From assembly GCA_017621705.1 (NCBI GenBank), contig JAGASR010000021.1, forward strand, positions 1 to 42,950: a DNA stretch of 42,950 nucleotides, written 5' to 3'. Position numbers and translations under genes: made by a program. The notes below the pieces were generated by a model. The model made no database searches and was not told where the DNA came from. It was given only the letters and a program-made list of their open reading frames with translations. Shown piece after piece: positions 41,526-42,950 of the stretch (the stretch's first letter is position 1; each line of letters starts with the position of its first letter). The stretch comes from Clostridia bacterium (lineage in GTDB: Bacteria; Bacillota; Clostridia; Oscillospirales; UBA644).

Positions 41526-42950
41526 ATGGCACGATGCTTATATAATAGCGACTTCGCAACTTTTTTATATACCGACTCAGCTTCCATATACAGAATACTG
41601 GACGACAATTATCACGGTGAAGCCTTAACTACTACGAGAGATGCGTGGAAGGCCGAAATCGAAATCATGAAGAACGTAATTTCAAGTCTTTCTGATGCCA
41701 ACGGACAGATAATTTTTGAATATGACATACCTCGACTTGGCAAAAGAATTGATGTCGTTCTCCTTTATCGCGGAATCGTATTTTGCCTCGAATTTAAGGT
41801 TGGCGAGTCGAAGATTCTTGAATCAAATATTGATCAAGTTTTGGACTATGCTTTGGATCTGAAAAACTTTCATAAATTCAGCGAGGACAAGGTTATTGCT
41901 CCTATTTTGGTAGCTACAAATTATGCTAATCGTAGCACCTCCATACAAATGTCTGTATATGACGACATGGTAATAAACCCGCTTATTACCGGCAAGACAG
42001 GTATTTCCGCTCTGATTCAAAACGTATTGAATAAATTTCCGAATGAAACTCCGGTTCATAACGATTGGATTATCAGTCCCTATGAACCTACGCCCACCAT
42101 TGTTGAGGCGGCGAAAACACTTTACGAGAGTCATTCAGTTGAGAATATCACAAGACATGAAGCAGATAAGGTTTCAACCGATACAACAATCAAATACATA
42201 CTCGACGTAATTAAAAGAAGCAAGACAAATGGAGAAAAAAGCATTTGCTTCGTTACTGGTGTTCCCGGGGCGGGCAAAACGCTTGTTGGTCTTGATGTCG
42301 CAGTAAAGCAAACCTATCAAGGAAATGACACGCCAGTTGAAGACGAAGGTGCGGTATATCTTTCCGGAAACGGTCCTTTGGTTGCTGTACTCACCGAAGC
42401 TCTCGCAAAAGATAATCATCAAAAATGCCGTGATAGAAACGAAAAGAAAAATCTTTCCGATTCTCGCAGAGAGGTAGGCAAGTTTATTCAAATTATCCAC
42501 CGATACCGCGATAACATGCTCGCCAAAATCAAGAATCCCGTTGAAAATGGAGTTTGGGAAATTGATCCCGAAAAAGCGGTGAAGCTTGCAGAGTCAGGTT
42601 ACGGCGAGGTGGAGCACGTTGCAATCTTCGATGAAGCGCAACGTTCATGGACGCACAAAAGGCTCGCAGACTATCTCAAGCGCGGTGGAACATACGGCAA
42701 TAAATTGAAGGTTCCTAATTTCCCGTTATCCGAGGCGGCCTTCTTGATATGGTCTCTCGATCAGAGAGAGGACTGGGCAACGATTGTCTGCCTTGTAGGT
42801 GGTGGTCAGGAGATCAATACTGGAGAAGCAGGAATTTCCGAGTGGATAAATGCACTGAATGATAAATTTCCACATTGGAAAGTATATATTTCTCCCAAGC
42901 TTACTGAGCCGGAATACGCCGAAGGTAGGGTTAACGAGCTGTTGGCGAAA
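41526..42950 (+). CDS. DUF2075 family P-loop ATPase with N-terminal PD-(D/E)XK-like nuclease region (partial)
   Basis: Open at the right edge; 475 codons are visible without a stop. The N-terminal 140 residues show a PD-(D/E)XK pattern: Glu65, Asp76 (RIDVVLL), then E-x-K at 89-91 (CLEFKVGES). From about 215 comes the DUF2075 ATPase with Walker A GVPGAGKT (245-252) and Walker B FDEAQRSW (Asp369-Glu370), plus a VGGGQEINTGE sensor segment. The family is poorly characterised; it resembles helicase-type motors and is often found in defence islands. GGAG at 41513 precedes the ATG. It is co-transcribed with the small XRE regulator. Confidence 0.88.
   Translation, partial: MARCLYNSDFATFLYTDSASIYRILDDNYHGEALTTTRDAWKAEIEIMKNVISSLSDANGQIIFEYDIPRLGKRIDVVLLYRGIVFCLEFKVGESKILESNIDQVLDYALDLKNFHKFSEDKVIAPILVATNYANRSTSIQMSVYDDMVINPLITGKTGISALIQNVLNKFPNETPVHNDWIISPYEPTPTIVEAAKTLYESHSVENITRHEADKVSTDTTIKYILDVIKRSKTNGEKSICFVTGVPGAGKTLVGLDVAVKQTYQGNDTPVEDEGAVYLSGNGPLVAVLTEALAKDNHQKCRDRNEKKNLSDSRREVGKFIQIIHRYRDNMLAKIKNPVENGVWEIDPEKAVKLAESGYGEVEHVAIFDEAQRSWTHKRLADYLKRGGTYGNKLKVPNFPLSEAAFLIWSLDQREDWATIVCLVGGGQEINTGEAGISEWINALNDKFPHWKVYISPKLTEPEYAEGRVNELLAK

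Noticed and set aside
1..42950. CRISPR array, rRNA genes, insertion sequences or complete tRNA genes
   Set aside because: No regularly spaced identical repeats, no rRNA-like segments, no transposase frames and no full cloverleaf were seen; the tandem units after ppdK are too degenerate and lack spacer logic.
38222..42950. An integrase or excisionase gene for the putative element
   Set aside because: None is encoded in the visible part; it would have to lie beyond the right edge, so the element call rests on the tRNA break and cargo.

Overview
The window looks like the chromosome of an anaerobic, low-to-medium GC Firmicute of class Clostridia, probably a gut Oscillospirales-type genome. Evidence: strong AGGAGG-type ribosome binding sites, extended -10 promoters (TGNTATAAT), GTP-type PEP carboxykinase beside pyruvate phosphate dikinase, many XRE regulators, and palindromic intergenic repeats of a kind familiar from these genomes. 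The genus cannot be fixed from the sequence alone. Codon use in the two gluconeogenic genes is strongly biased, which suggests high expression.

Layout. (1) 182-7437: a polyamine importer, potABC, separated from its binding-protein gene potD by a half-size ABC exporter with a PH-like/zinc-ribbon head and a DUF1854 protein. (2) 7665-9431 pckG. (3) 9529-10914 a MATE exporter on the minus strand. (4) 11080-15902 a same-strand run of small redox, repair and stress genes: free methionine sulfoxide reductase, RibD-like reductase, NUDIX hydrolase, flavin reductase-like protein, HMA protein with no ATG at its expected start, Fe-S aldo/keto reductase, MFS transporter. (5) 16024-17825 two XRE regulators. 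(6) 18151-20844 a vitamin B6 salvage locus: MocR/PdxR-type regulator (apparently short at its C-terminus, abutting a palindromic repeat), an ECF S-component and a pyridoxine kinase, with an 81-bp promoter/operator duplicated in front of both structural genes. (7) 20981-23077 ArsR regulator plus ABC exporter. (8) 23146-27493 two paralogous orphan solute-binding lipoproteins flanking a LytTR/LiaF-like pair with a textbook LytTR direct-repeat site. (9) 27793-30438 ppdK, followed by a decayed tandem array of its own 3' end and a terminator that recurs 1.45 kb away, on the other side of an XRE gene. (10) 30822-35316 two XRE-TPR regulators, a lipoprotein and a beta-propeller glycosidase. (11) 35506-38121 a KdpDE-like two-component pair disabled by three independent lesions, then a DtxR-like regulator and a Cys-rich HMA membrane protein. 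Both promoters here carry the same TTTACC-N5-TTWACC tandem site.

(12) 38177-42950: the 3' half of a tRNA-Pro, broken in the anticodon loop, marks the probable end of an integrated element that continues past the right edge. Its visible cargo is a DUF262/HNH (GmrSD-like) restriction protein, a manganese catalase, a small XRE regulator and a PD-(D/E)XK-DUF2075 ATPase. This is the most defence-like part of the window. No integrase is visible before the window ends.

How the parts may work together: pckG and ppdK supply the PEP node; the pot genes and the DUF1854-ABC pair probably form one polyamine- or amino-acid-linked unit; the B6 locus is a self-contained regulon; the right end is an accessory island. 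All functional calls rest on motif recognition by eye; no database search was run.
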